Both the position numbers and the translations under genes were made by a program. From Cyanophora paradoxa (taxonomy: Eukaryota > Glaucocystophyceae > Cyanophorales > Cyanophoraceae): DNA of 64,000 bases. The stretch lies in the NCBI GenBank assembly GCA_004431415.1, contig QPMI01000116.1:124001-188000 (forward strand), read 5' to 3'. The notes below the pieces were generated by a model. It saw only the letters and a list, made by a program, of their open reading frames with translations, was not told the DNA's origin and ran no database searches. Of the stretch, positions 35,816 through 46,113 are shown piece after piece; positions within the stretch are counted from its first letter, which is position 1; each line of letters starts with the position of its first letter.

Positions 35816-36687
35816 CGTTCCCGGATAAGCGGATATATGTAGCGAGCATTAAAATTAGACGACGACGTGATTTTCTGCTTTAATTAATTATATAATTCCC
35901 ATTCGTCGATTTCAATTCTTCAGTTTTCTCTAGATCTGCTCACAGTACGCAGTGCTAGCCGCTATTAGCCTAGTAGCCGAAGTAGTAGCCGAAGTGTATG
36001 CGCATATGCGTTTACATGCACACATGCAATGCAACCAGACCGGTAGATAATATAAGATGCAGTACTAGTAGGGTTTCGAATTTCATTTTCTTTTCGCATG
36101 TGCAGCTTGTTATATATATATGTAGGATTTGCAACTCCGAGCTTGCAAAATTGGCCTACGTCGAGGTAGGTAAAGCTATACCTCCCTATACTATAATAGC
36201 TCTAGCTATTGCGATTGCAGTATATGCACAGCAGTTGCAGCTGCAGCATGCTTGCAATTTATCGGGAACCATCAAGAGCCATGGGACTTCGTTGATGAGA
36301 ATGTAGATGGTTTCTTAAGCTTATGCTTCTGTGCTTGTAATCAATAATGATAATTATAATTCGATCAACAAAGGTCAACCAAGGCCCCCCCCCCCCCCCC
36401 ACCCCACCCCCACCCCCCCCCCACCCCCCCCCCCTCCCCTTCAATTGAAATTAGGCGCCGGCCGCACGCTCGATCGCGAGCTCGCTGGCCTAGTGGCATG
36501 GCATGGAACACGGGCCCGGCGCCGGGCCGCGGGCCGGGCCGGGCCCCCATGGCCAAGCCGCGACGTCTACGTATACATACAGGGGCCCGGCATGGAATGT
36601 CGATCACCTGGCCCGCCGCGCCCCTCGCGCGATCGTCGGCTCCGCGAGGGCGTTGCAATTGGTGCCCCCACGCCGCGACGTCTACAG
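35816..36687. other. Convergent 3' region (TmcB-like + and crystallin-like -)
   Basis: No coding evidence. It contains AT-rich sequence, TATATATA near 36112 and a C-rich tract at 36387-36438 broken by A and T. The poly-C on the plus strand suggests this part belongs to a plus-strand transcript. Confidence 0.4.
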
Positions 36688-37646
36688 CTACAGGAGGTCG
36701 AGGCCCGCGTCGGACTCGAGCTCGTTGTCCCCGAGGAGGTCCCCCGCGACGTCCCCCTGCGGGCGCCGCGCTTGTCAGAACTGCATTCGGGTTGGGAATT
36801 CGGGTTGTTCTTCTAAATGTATCATGGGATTTGCAATTGGGCTTGCAAATTTAAAACCTGGCAATGTAAATTGGGCTGGCGCCGCGAACCTCGGCGACGG
36901 CGGCGACTGCACCCTCCTCGGCCGGCACGAATCCCGAAGGACGATACTATGATATTGTCAGACCACCAAACTCGGAACGTGATTTCGAATTCGAATTCGA
37001 GTCGGCGCTCGCGATCGACGTCGACGTCGACGCGGGCCGGCGCGCGGGGCGTCGAACGCACCTCCTCCTCAACCCGCAGCTGCGGCTCATCGTCGAGCTG
37101 TTCAATCTTGTACGAAGAGACACTGCGCGCGTGCACGGGACATCGATATCGATATTCGCCCGAAATCAAAAGATGAGTCGAATCTAATGTTTTGGATATC
37201 TGATCTTCCGTGTGCACCGGTCGTTGAAACGGTAGTCTGGAAGGTTGATGCACTGCGTCCCGTAAAACCAATTACAATTAATATTCATCGTCAGTGAGCG
37301 GTCGCGGGGTCTGTTTTGGGCGGCGCCGGCCGCGGGTGCACCTTATAACCGACCGAGTCCGTGCCGACCCACATCTTCTCGCTCTGAGGGTCATACTTCC
37401 AGTTGTCTGCGCCCGCCCGTATATATATGCCAGTCAGGTCGCGACTCATGTGCAAATCGGTGTAAAAGGCATCGACAAAACGGTCTTCAAAAAATCATGA
37501 TCACCCCACATGGTGAGCGTTCTGCCGCCGGCGACGCAGGCTGTACTGTACTTGTCGTTCTCGGCGCTTCCGACCCACTCGTTCCAGGTCGAGCGGGGCC
37601 CCCACTGCGTCCCCTGGCAGTTGATCTGCTCGCCGAGTCGACGCAT
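36688..37646 (-). CDS. Beta/gamma-crystallin-like protein with acidic tail (168 aa, 6 exons)
   Basis: Exons 37646-37505, 37484-37342, 37252-37218, 37122-37062, 36946-36890, 36756-36688 join in phase (507 nt; stop TAG 36688-36690). The middle reads GTDSVGYK|CINLPDYRFNDR|VSSYKIEQLDDE. The word 'LPDYRFNDRVSSYKI' matches the end of a beta/gamma-crystallin Greek-key motif (f-nDriSSi). Upstream sequence (STWNEWVGSAENDKYSTA, GIYIRAGADNWKYDPQSEK) is Trp/Tyr-rich. The C-tail is acidic (EEGAVAAVAE, DLLGDNELESDAGLDLL). The start Met (MRRLGEQINC) is the nearest in frame, but the frame stays open upstream through a hydrophobic stretch, so the true N-terminus may lie further out. The fold call is by motif; function is unknown, possibly calcium binding or secreted. 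Confidence 0.6.
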
Positions 37647-39138
37647 CAACGTCAACGCACGAATGCAAGCGATACTAATGCACACGGCACCAACTGAGCT
37701 ATCCCGGCTTAATATTGAATAGATTATATAGAACATTAATTTAGTAGTTTCTATATATACACGTGGCGTTCCGCGCACGTGCTCGAAGAACGTGGCGACT
37801 CGACCGGGGCTCGGGTTGGCGTTCTGAGCGGCCGCGGCGCCGCGCGGCGGTCAGGGTATTTATTGCAACTTGCAAGGAAGGGGAACACGGGGCGGCGCGC
37901 ACGATGAACGAAGCGCACGAAGCCGTGGCGCTGGGGTCGGGGCTCGCTGCGGGCAGGCACGGCGTCCGTTAAAATCGCAATAGACCTCTCGGCCCGGCCC
38001 TGCGGCAATTGCAAGGCCAACTCTAGAGATCTAGAGCGTGCTCACAGGAACCGGTGCCCATGATGATTTCGATGGGATGGCGACGGTGTTGCACGGCGCC
38101 CTAAACTTAGAGATGGAGGGAGGCCGTGCCGGGGCGATCTGCAGCTGCCTGCAGGCTGCAGCTGCCGTTCAGCGGCTGCTGCTCGAGCTGCCGCATAGCA
38201 TACCTCCGTGGACAGAGACTCGCCGGCTCGTCGGATCAGAACTTTTCTTTTGGATTCTCAGAAGTCGCGATCGATGCTCCGAGCTCCGAGGCTCCGAGCT
38301 CCTGATCAGCAGCAGCTACCGTAGTACCGCCGCAGCCTACCGGTACCGTAGTACCGGTAGCGCTGCAGCGGCGCGCGTTGCGGCAGCGCACTGAGTGCAG
38401 CCTCGAGCTCGGAGCTTCGAATCGCGCCGGCGCCAGCCCGGTGGATCCGGATCCGGAATTCCGGAAATTGGGACCGGAATTCCGGAGCGGAGCCTAGCCG
38501 CGGAGCCTAGGCTAAGCTCGAGGAGCCTAGCTTTAGTACCCGGGGGGGGAGGGAAGGGGGAGGGGGGGAGGGAGGGGGAAGAGGGAATTTTTCGAAGGGG
38601 GGGGGACTCGAGCTCCGCGGCCGGACCGGAAGAGGGCAGAGCTATAGAGGTTTTGAGGTACAGACTAGGGGTTCGAATTCAGCGCTAGCGCTCGACCTCT
38701 GGAACCAGAAGGGGGGGGGGAGGGGAGGGGGGAGGCAGCTGCAGGCCTGGACCTAGTCCAGTAGGGGAAGGGAGGGGCGCGCGCGGGGGAAGGCCGAGGG
38801 CAGAGCTCGAGGTCTAGCTATATAGGTCTCATAATCATAGCTTGGTAGAGCTAGCGCGGCGTCCCGCCTCCTCCCTCGAGCTCCCTCCTCTCGGGAAGTG
38901 AGTTTTCCCTTTCCCAATTGATGGGGTGCGCTGCAGGCCTAGCTATATATAGGCCAACAGCACGGCGCGGCAAGCAAGTTCGAATTTCGAATTTCGAATT
39001 CCCTCCTCTCGGGAAGTGAATTTTCCCTTTCCCAACTGATGGGATGCCGCAGTGCGCGGCAGGCCTAGGCCAACAGCACGGCGCGGCAAGCAAGCTTGAA
39101 TTTCGAAGGTGCGCATGAAGCGCACGGCACAGTACCCC
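37647..39138. other. Intergenic with G-rich runs and a tandem duplication
   Basis: No exon chain recognised. The plus-strand G-runs at 38538-38740 look like minus-strand intron or UTR sequence of this genome. A duplication of about 130 bp lies at 38872-39090. A tRNA A-box-like word (minus strand) lies near 37693-37711. Confidence 0.45.
38872..39090. repeat. Tandem duplication, about 130-bp unit
   Basis: CCCTCCTCTCGGGAAGTGA...TTTTCCCTTTCCCAA at 38880 and again at 39000. Both copies are followed by GCAGGCCTAG and GGCCAACAGCACGGCGCGGC with small indels. Confidence 0.9.
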
Positions 39139-39252
39139 TTAGTCGTCCGGGTTCTCCACCTCGTCCTCCTCCACCCCCGCCGCCCGCGATCGGGGCGCCC
39201 CCGCCGCCCCCGCCGCCCTCGGCGCAGTCTCGCCCGGGGCCTCCGCCTCCGC
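39139..39252 (-). pseudogene. Detached, inverted copy of the RAD17 3' coding end
   Basis: On the minus strand this encodes PRAAGAAGAPRSRAAGVEED followed by EVENPDD and stop, almost identical in DNA and protein to the last codons of RAD17 at 53535-53620 (PRAAGAAGGPRSRAAGVEED, EVEDADD, stop). No other part of RAD17 is nearby, and the KUP gene ends separately at 39442. So this is a transposed or duplicated fragment rather than a gene, unless it serves as a downstream alternative last exon. Confidence 0.8.
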
Positions 39253-39441
39253 AAATGATTTGCCGCAAAACATTAATATTGCTCTAGATCTCAACCAGCA
39301 GCTGGCAACCGCAGTGACAGACCTAGACTCAGAATGGCAGCGCGCTGCCAAAGTTACCCTGTCGCATATACACAGCCACACTCTCACACATGCATCCGCT
39401 AGTAAACAATGCGAAACCACGGAGGAGACTCGCCGGCGTCA

Positions 39442-42400
39442 TCAGACGGTGAGCGTGAGGGACGGGGGCGGGGTCTCGCGGATCGAGTGCTGCAGCGGCT
39501 GCCGCCCGTCGTACAGCAGCGAGGCCCTGCAGGGGCGGGGTCGACGGGGGGTACAGTAAAGCCGAGCGAGCGGGCCGGGCGGGGGTACCGGAGCTCCACG
39601 ACGCGCTCGCGGGGCAGCTCGAAGAAATCGGACTGGGCGTTCGCGAACCCTCGCAGCGTGTTGTAGAACTGTGGGCGTACCCCGGTCATTCCCCGTAGAG
39701 CTGCAACACCAGAGAGGGTGCAGCGCACGACAAAGAGAAAGCGTTTGAAGTACCCGACAGATTCGCTGCACACGACTCCCTGCGGTAGAAAAGGGTCGAG
39801 GTCAATGGGGGCCGGGCGGTGGGGGTGAGGGTAGGGGGCGGGGGGAACGGGGTGGGAGGGTGGGGGTGGGGGGGGGCGTACGTCGTTGCCGAAGAAATAA
39901 GTTACGACCGACTTGTCGACGGCCGCTCCGAGGGCCGTGCAGACCTGCCGGCCGCGTCGGGCGCAGGACGGGCGGGGGCGGGGTATCGGGATCGCCTCGG
40001 GGAGGTACTGCAGCTCCACGCGGGGCTCGGCGTCTGGGGGGGTACGGGCGTCGGACCGGGAAGAGCCGGAGGGGGGTACAGGGCGGGGCGGGGCTTACAG
40101 CCGTAGTATATGTTTAGGCGGGAGAGGCCCTCGCCGTAGGAGACGAGCTCGTACCGCGCGTCCGGCGGCACGAACGGTACCCGGCAGAAGATAACCTGCG
40201 GGGGGGGGTACATCGGCGGGGGCGCGGAGGCGCGGGGGGGTACGGCGCGCCGTTGTGAAGACGGCGCTCTTGGGGAAGATGCCGAGCCGCCGCACGAGCG
40301 TCATCGAAACCGTCGGTACCCCTGCGAGGGGGGGGGGGTGAGTGGGGGTTACGGGGGCGGACGGGTGGGTGGGTACCTTCGCGGGCGGACGAGAAGAGGA
40401 AGCCCGTGCCCGGCGTCCGCAACACCTGTACCCCGCCCCACCGGGTGGGTGGGGGAACGGGGATGCAAGGGAGGGGTACTGCGCGCCTCGCGCTCCTGGA
40501 GGAACTTGCGGAAGGCCTCCGGGTTGACGCAGCCTGCCCGGGGTACGAGCACGTTAGGGGGTACGCTCAACGGACGGAAGGGCTGGGGGAGGGGGGTACG
40601 CGGACCGTCCTGGAGGAGGGAGCGGATGCAGGATTTGCCGTACGCCCAGTCGCTCATGACGGCCAGCAGGAAGGCCGCGATGCAGGCGGAGACGTACCCC
40701 CCGTGGGGGATCTTCAGCAGCGAGGCCAGCATGAGGAGCCCGTCGATGGGGAAGAAGACCTGGAAGGGGGGGGAAGGAGGCTCGAGGGGGGTACGGGTAC
40801 ACATCGGATGGGGGGATGGGAGGGGGGTACGCACGAGGGCGAAGGCGAGGACCTGCCACCAGGGGCGCTGCCACGCGAGGCGCATGACGAATGTGAAGCA
40901 GACGCACGTGCTGCGCGCGGGGCCGGGCCGGGGCCGGCGGGCGTCATGGGCAGGCAGAACCGAACGAAAGCGTCGATCTAAAGGCGATTGCGGGGCGGGG
41001 CGGGGTGGGAGCGGCGATCTAAAGGCGATCTAAAGTCGATCTAAAGGCGGGCGGGGCGGGGCGGGGCGGGGGCGGACATCATGCAGGCGCAGGTGACGCA
41101 GACGGCGTAGGCGGAGGCGATGGCGGCCGAGGTGCGGAAGAAGAGGGTCACCCCCAGCGTCCCCAGCATCAGGATCCAGTTCAGCCGGGGGACGTAGATC
41201 TGCGCGCGAGGCGTTCGTATCCTTCCATCCGTCCCTCCTTCCTTCCACCCTCCCTCCTTACCTGGCCCTCCATCTCGGTACCCGTGTGGATGACGCGGAT
41301 GGGGGGGAACGCGTCGAGCGAGATCGCCTGCCGCGAAAAGCGGAGAAGAAGGAGAGGGGAACGTCAGGAAGCTCTGATCAAGGCCCCAGGTCCTCGCGGA
41401 CCCCTCTCCCCTCTTCTCCCCTCTTCTCCCCTCGGGTTCCTTAAGACCCCCAGACTCCCCCCCCCCCTGTCTACGCCCTGCACCTCCGCCTCGTCCTCGC
41501 GGGGCGGACCCCCTTCCCCTGGTCTCCACCCTCCCCTCTCCTCCCCTCGAGCCCCTTAAAACTTTGGCCCCGGCGCCGCCCCCCTTCCCTGCGGACCTGG
41601 CGGATGAGGGAGAAGACTCCGGAGATCATCGCCTGCGACGCGATGATCGTTGCCACCACCGCCAGCAGCTGTACCCCCGATCGATCGGCGCCGTTGGATA
41701 GATAGTTGGATCTGGGGGGCACCTGGACGGGCCAGAAGGCCCAGGCGGGGACGGTCGAGAAGAACGGGTGCTCGTGCGCCGTCGCGTTCCCCACCAGCTG
41801 CGCCGCCTGCGGGGGGTACAGGTTAGGTTGGGGGGGGGGGCGAGGAAGGGGGGTACGCGGGCGCGCGCCTGGCCGAAGTAGCAGAGGGTGAGGGCGGGGT
41901 AGCAGACGAGCAGCCAGGAGAGACGGATGGGCCGGGACGAGAAGTGGCCCAGGTCTGGGGGGTACACATTAGGAGGGCGAGGGCGGTGGGGGGGTACGTG
42001 GCACCGGCGTAGAGGGCCTCTACCCCCGTGTAGGAGAGGACGATGTGGGAGAGGCGGTCGAAGAGGCGCTTCGAGCCGCCCCCGAACAGGAACCGGAACG
42101 CGTACGCGGGGGAGAGGCCCTGGGGGGAACGCGCGCAATCAGAGACGAAGGAGGGGGGGGCGAGAGTTTGGGGGGTACAGGGCGCGCTCGCCTTGAGGAC
42201 CCAGGGGGCGGAGAGGAGGGAGGCGAGGCCCAGGGCCCCGATGACCACGAACCTGCGGGGCAAAAGGCACCGTCGGCAAGGCAAAGCAAAGCAAGGCAGG
42301 GAAGGGGGTTACGCGTGCGCGTGCGGACCAGGTGAGCATGACGGGCCCGAAGGCGCGGCCGATGCGCCCGGTGCCGAACTGCTGGGCGCAGAAGAGGAGG

Positions 42401-43918
42401 ACGAGGATGCCGCAGGCGATCGGGAGCACCGCGGGGGCCAGCTCCCCGTACTTCTCCCCCACCTGCCCCCGCCCCCGCCCCTCAGATCCGGGAAGCCGGC
42501 TAGCCGTGGAGCACTAGCCCTAAGGAAGGGGACGCGGCCGTCCACGCCTCTACTAGTCTCTCCTCGAGCGCGGGGCGGGCGCCAGACGACGGCGCCGGAC
42601 CATCTCGACGGCGGAGAGGACGGAGATGGAGGGCGTGATGATCGAGTCGCCGAGCACGAGGGACGTGGAGAGGAGCGAGAGGCTGAAGAGCCCGAGCCGC
42701 AGCCGGAAGCCCGCCGACTCGCTCGGCACCAGCTGCGTCATCGAGAAGATCCCGCCCTGCGGGGCGGTCAGGGGTGGGTGGGGGAGGGGTAGAGGAGGGG
42801 GGTACGCGCCTCGCCGTCCTTGTCGGCGCGGAGGATCAGCACCACGTACTTGAGCGTCACTGCCGGAGGGGGGGAGAATCAGGGGGGTACGGGATACCGC
42901 CCGGGGGGGTACGGGCGCGCCGAGGAGGGTAAGGGCCCAGAAGACGGCGGAGCAGGCGCCGATGGCGTCGTCCGGCGTCGGCTGCGCGGGGAAGAGGCCC
43001 GTGAACGTGTAGATCGGCGACGTCCCGATGTCGCCTGTACCCCGGCGTCAGCGCGCGGGGTACGGGGATTCGGAGGGGGTACGGGGCGGGCCGTAGATGA
43101 CGCCGAGGGCGCCGAGGGCGAGGGCGAGGGCGTTCCCGTCGTGCTGACCCGTCGGGTCCAGCCACTCGCTCTGCGCGAACGAAGGAGGAGTCGGTCCCGG
43201 GTACACGAGCGGGCGAGCCGGGGCGGGGCGGGGCGGGGCGGGCGGGGCGGGGCGGGGGGGGGGGGGGGGGGGGGGGGCGGGCCGCACGGGGAGGAAGGAG
43301 GAGGAGGAAGTCGAGGGGCGGTCGCCGGGCTTGAGGGGGTCGGGGGAGGACGGACGCTCGGCGTCGCCCTCCGGGAGCGCGATGGGTACGAGGGAGGCGG
43401 GGAGCGTGGCGCGGCGGCGGCGCATCTCGCGCGAGGGAATCCCGAGCAGGCGGATGTCGGCGTTGGCGCCAAGCTTCATGCTGGCCGTCCTCGGCAGGCC
43501 CTTCCGCATGCTGCGCCGCGCACCGCGCCGCTCGCTCAGCCCCGCCCGCCCCGCGCGGCGCTGGCGCCAGCGCCCCGCCCGGAGGCCCCGGCTCGACTTG
43601 AAAGCGCGGGACGGGGCGGGCGGGCCCGCGCGGGACCCAAAGCGGAAAAGGGATTGGGGCTCACCTCTCGCGGTTCGGAGTGATGTCGGAGGCGTACGCC
43701 TGGTCGCTCTCCTCCGACCGCGGGTCGCCATCAGTTACGGACCGGTCCGGCGTGGGCCCCACGCGGGCCGGCTCGTTCGAAGCGGAGGCGAGAGACTCGC
43801 CGCTCATCGCTCGCTCCAGGTTGGATCGCACCGCCATGCCACCTCCGCCGGGCGGGCCAGCCCCCGAGCCCGCCCCCGCATCCAGATGAAGCTGATCGTT
43901 TCCTGGCGACGAGGCCAT
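39442..43918 (-). CDS. HAK/KUP/KT potassium transporter
   Basis: High-affinity K+ uptake at a membrane, probably proton-coupled. Starts MASSPGNDQLHLDAG (exon 1 43918-43665). Exons in order give NALALALGALGVIYG|DIGTSPIYTFTGLFP, TLKYVVLILRADKDGE, GGIFSMTQLVPSES, STSLVLGDSIITPSISVL, LFCAQQFGTGRIGRAFGPVM, LSPAYAFRFLFGG, YTGVEALYA|DLGHFSSRPIRLSW, YPALTLCYFGQA, AVVATIIASQAMISGVFSL, AISLDAFPPIRVIHTGTEMEG, IYVPRLNWILMLGTLG, then further helices and a cytosolic C-terminal domain ending SLTLTV at TGA 39442-39444. These are the family signatures across about 12 membrane helices. Introns are short and begin GTACCCC or GTGCG. The donor inside the 'YGDIGTS' signature appears to be GC (TACG|GCCCGC). The phase of some C-terminal exons was not fully checked. 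Confidence 0.92.
43258..43277 (+). repeat. Poly-G tract in KUP intron
   Basis: About 20 G after a GGGGC microrepeat (43218-43257), in an intron of a minus-strand gene. The sense strand is therefore poly-C. Confidence 0.85.
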
Positions 43919-44156
43919 CGCGAGCTCGCCGCCAGCTCGCTGCGCTCACCGTGCTGCCGTGCTGCCCGTGCTCGGACCGCTTCAGGCGCGGCTTGGTACC
44001 TTGTTCCGAGCTGCTGTACCCCCCTTGCGGCTTCATTCCCCCCCCCTGGGCTCTTAGGACTCCTTCAGCGACGTGTGCTCTTGAGTGCTCTGAGGCCGCC
44101 AGACACACTCGGCTCCGGCGGCTTAGTTTCAGAAGCACCAGCAGACACAGGCAACC
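43919..44156. promoter_or_regulatory. Divergent region between KUP (-) and cyclophilin (+)
   Basis: 238 bp between the two start codons; both promoters must be here. No TATA box is seen. A pyrimidine-rich stretch (CCCCCCCTGG near 44040) is the only notable feature. Confidence 0.4.
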
Positions 44157-45569
44157 ATGTCGGGCGATGCAGGCAGCACCTCCGCGCCGAAGGACCAGTG
44201 CTATCTCGGCTACATGGTCCGCGCGGCGGCCTCGGAGCCACCGACCGACTCTCGCTGACCGACCTTGGCGCAGACCTATGACTTGAATGACGGAGAGTTC
44301 CTCAGCGATGGTGCGTTCGCTCGCCCTCCTGCTAGGAGCGCGGAGTGCGATCCGAAGTTCTCACCGCCGACCTCCGCCCGCAGCCGCCATCTACTTCGAG
44401 CTCTACAAGGACGTGCGTTCGCTTGCCACGCTCTAAGGCCCGCCCGCGCCTCTCTGACGCATCTCGCCGCGCAGGCCGCCCCGAAGACAGGTGGATCCTC
44501 CTCGTAGCACCCGACCCGGGCGCCTCCGAGCGGCCTCCTGACCCGTTTTCCCGCTCGCAGTCCAGAACTTTGCCGATCTCCTCGAATGTGAGCGGGCCCT
44601 GCGCGCCCCGCGCCGCGCTCCAAGCCGACTCGGCCGCCCGCCCGCGCAGGCAAGGCGGTGGGCCCCGACGGGAAGCCGGACATGTCGCTTTGCTACCGGG
44701 ACACGGAGCTGCACCGCATCATTCCCGGCTTCATGATGCAGGGCGGCGACACGACCTGCGGGCGCGTGGTCACCGACGCGAATGGCAAGCAGACCTACCC
44801 CTGCACCGCCGGCACCGGCGGCAAGAGCATCCACGGCGAGAGATTCGAAGAGTGCGCGCGCGGCCTCCTTCCCCGCCCCCGCCTGCGCCTCCGCCGCCGC
44901 GCCCGCCGACGCCGCCCGCGCCGCCAGTGAGGAGGGGGCGCTCGCCCTGAAGCACACGGACCTGGGCACGCTCTCGATGGCGAACGCGGGGCCGGACACG
45001 AACGGCTCGCAGTTCTTCATCACGTACGAGGCCGCGCCGCACCTCGACGGCAAGCACGGCGTCTTCGGCCACGTCATCGGCGGCTTCGAGAGCGTGTGGG
45101 CCACCCAGGCCTTCGGCCAGGCCGACGGCACCCCCATGGTGCTTGCTTGCTTGCTTCCCCCGCCCTGCCCTGCCCTCCCCGCTCGCCTAATCGCGCGTAG
45201 CAACGGATCGTGGTGCGCAACACGGGCCTTGTGAAGGAGACGGACGCGGAGGGCAACGTCGTCAAGGACGCCGACGGCAACCCCGTGCTCAAGGTCGTCG
45301 ACTGCGAGACCATCGGGCGCGCCCGCGGCGGCGCCCGCCTCGACGACGAGACGGCTGCCGTGGACGAGGACGAGGAGGAGGCGGAGGCGGAGGCGGCTGA
45401 GCCTGCGCCGGCGGAGGAGCCGGTGCAGCAGGCGGCGGCCTCGACTTCGGCCTCGGCCTCGGGCTCGGAGGAGGCGGCCTACGTCGAGGTGGAGGAGTAC
45501 GGGGCGGACGAGCTGCTCGAGGGCGGCGTGGCGGCCCTCGACCTCGCCGGCGAGCCGGCCGACTTGTAG
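44157..45569 (+). CDS. Cyclophilin-type peptidyl-prolyl isomerase, 316 aa, 8 exons
   Basis: Isomerises X-Pro bonds as a folding factor. Exons 44157-44216, 44274-44310, 44384-44412, 44475-44490, 44561-44587, 44650-44851, 44928-45138, 45201-45569 join to 951 nt in frame. It begins [20 protein letters not shown], then [24 protein letters not shown]. Core active-site motifs are [56 protein letters not shown] and [10 protein letters not shown]. Unusual features are a Cys-containing variant of the usual 'GDFT' region ([19 protein letters not shown]) and a C-terminal extension of about 80 residues that is highly acidic ([20 protein letters not shown]), ending EPADL. No signal peptide; probably cytosolic or nuclear. 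Exon 4 is only 16 nt. Confidence 0.95.
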
Positions 45570-46113
45570 TCTAGCCGAGCGTAGCAGTGGAAGAGCTGCG
45601 TTTCCCCTTTTTCTCAGTTTAGGCAGGTAGTAACATAGTTAGGAGCCCCTGTGCAGCTGGTCCCGCGTCCCCTGTCCCGCCCCCGTCTCGTCCCGCCTCG
45701 TGTATTCTGGTCTGGTGCCTTGATGAGCAGCGGAGAGAAGCAGTATTCGTTGAGGGTTCGTTCGGGCTTGCAAATGGTCAATGCGGGTGACGTCGGCCCG
45801 GTGGGGGAGAGAGCCACACTAGAACTGTGATAGTATCTTCTTCGATCAGTACACATTCGAATTCGAATTCATGCACCGCACTGCACTGCAATACGTAGGC
45901 CTCATGAACATGATCATGAACACTATCATGAAATACTGCATTAAATACTTAATACCCAAGTAACTTTACTCAAGCGTTAACTGCGAATGTAAAATAATGA
46001 AGGAAAACGAGAGGACAGAGAACATGAAGACTTTAGTGCCGCAGAGCGCGATCTGAAACATCTAATAATATAAAGATCTGAGTGATCGGGATGTCCAAGA
46101 TCAGCGCTCTGAT
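45570..46113. other. Convergent 3' region of cyclophilin (+) and the surface-protein gene (-)
   Basis: No coding signal. AT-rich, with ATCATGAACATGATCATGA-type short palindromes (45905-45935). Poly(A) sites for both genes are expected here, but no clear AATAAA is seen. Confidence 0.45.

Noticed and set aside
37620-37720. tRNA gene on the minus strand
   Set aside because: The A box is perfect, but there is no matching 3' acceptor stem, T-arm or anticodon stem.
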